From an uncultured Granulosicoccaceae bacterium (GTDB taxonomy: Bacteria; Pseudomonadota; Gammaproteobacteria; Granulosicoccales; Granulosicoccaceae), in assembly GCA_937951695.1 (NCBI GenBank), contig CALFBL010000242.1, positions 1 to 7,133 of the forward strand: 7,133 nucleotides of DNA, read 5' to 3'. Under the pieces are notes generated by a model, which saw only the letters and a list, made by a program, of their open reading frames with translations, ran no database searches and was not told where the DNA came from. The number at the start of each line of letters is the position of its first letter. The stretch's first letter is position 1. Below, in pieces: positions 6,806 to 7,133 of the stretch. A program made the position numbers and the translations under genes.

Positions 6806-7133
6806 TTATTGGTAAATTTTACCCTTCGTTTTGATCCAACCACCTTTTATCTTTCTTTTTGGATCGCGGTGCGTCCAATGCATAACTCCGCCCTTGTGAT
6901 TCCACACGTAACGACCATATAAACTTATTGCATCGCCTTTATCTATAGGAACTCGTGAAGCTAAGTCGATATTATGCGCAACCAATATGGTTATTCCACT
7001 TTCTGGGCTCACTAGAAACTTTTGATGTCGACTACCTTTGTTATCATCATTAAGTTTTTGAACGATTTTGCCATTAAAACCTACCCAGAATTGAGCATTG
7101 GTATTATTTTGAGCTTCTCTAATTTTACTAATG
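6806..7133 (-). CDS. DUF3465-like protein, 5' end beyond the window
   Basis: The - strand frame is open from the right edge of the window to a TAA at 6806-6808, giving 108 C-terminal residues. It extends well upstream of the first possible internal start (GTG at 7010-7012), so the real start is beyond the window. The visible sequence, from its N-terminal side, has FWVGFNGKIVQKL, the motif DDNKGSRHQKF, then LVAHNIDLASRVPIDKGD, LYGRYVWNHKGGVMHWTHRD and GGWIKTKGKIYQ at the end. From memory this is the conserved pattern of DUF3465, a small bacterial family of unknown function (roughly 130-160 residues, often with an N-terminal signal peptide, which would lie outside this window). I do not assign a biochemical role. 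It converges on the truncated soxA and is much more AT-rich than the operon, which suggests a different origin. Confidence 0.75.
   Translation of the reverse strand, partial: ISKIREAQNNTNAQFWVGFNGKIVQKLNDDNKGSRHQKFLVSPESGITILVAHNIDLASRVPIDKGDAISLYGRYVWNHKGGVMHWTHRDPKRKIKGGWIKTKGKIYQ

Overview
The window reads as one catabolic operon for N-methylated amino acids on the + strand (about 1-6725). It then passes abruptly into AT-rich, apparently unrelated DNA (about 6725-7133) with one partial gene on the - strand. The operon part is mid-50s % GC in the stretches sampled by hand. The right-hand end (6781-7133) counts to about 37% GC. The gene set (dimethylglycine dehydrogenase-like protein, MttB-family methyltransferase, TetR regulator, soxB, soxD, soxA) is typical of aerobic, osmolyte-using proteobacteria. 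Moderate GC and a DUF3465-like gene at the right end lean towards a marine-type gammaproteobacterium over a high-GC alphaproteobacterium, but this placement is a weak inference.

Layout: (1) 2-1849, a dimethylglycine/sarcosine dehydrogenase-like flavoprotein, cut by the window start and interrupted by one in-frame TAA at 662-664. (2) 1854-3407, an MttB-family corrinoid-type methyltransferase without pyrrolysine. (3) 3414-4121, a TetR-type regulator. (4) 4118-5368, soxB, overlapping the regulator by ATGA. (5) 5385-5648, soxD, with a strong ribosome binding site. (6) 5649-6755, the first third or so of soxA, cut off near 6725. (7) 6756-6805, an AT-rich gap with short inverted repeats. (8) 6806-7133, a - strand DUF3465-like gene whose start lies beyond the window.

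How the genes would work together if intact: the MttB homologue would remove a methyl group from a quaternary or tertiary amine. Glycine betaine giving dimethylglycine is the simplest guess. The dehydrogenase would oxidise dimethylglycine to sarcosine, and heterotetrameric sarcosine oxidase (SoxBDAG) would oxidise sarcosine to glycine. The oxidative one-carbon units would be caught on tetrahydrofolate by the GcvT-like domains of the dehydrogenase and of SoxA. TetR would control the set. The cognate corrinoid protein, soxG and folate enzymes are not in the window.

The main surprise is that both flavoprotein systems are damaged in the same way. The dehydrogenase has a stop codon where relatives have tyrosine, separating its FAD half from its folate half. 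soxA has lost its whole folate-binding half at a composition break. This points to a decaying or rearranged locus, or to sequence/assembly error at one or both points. I see no CRISPR array, RNA gene, transposase or defence system.
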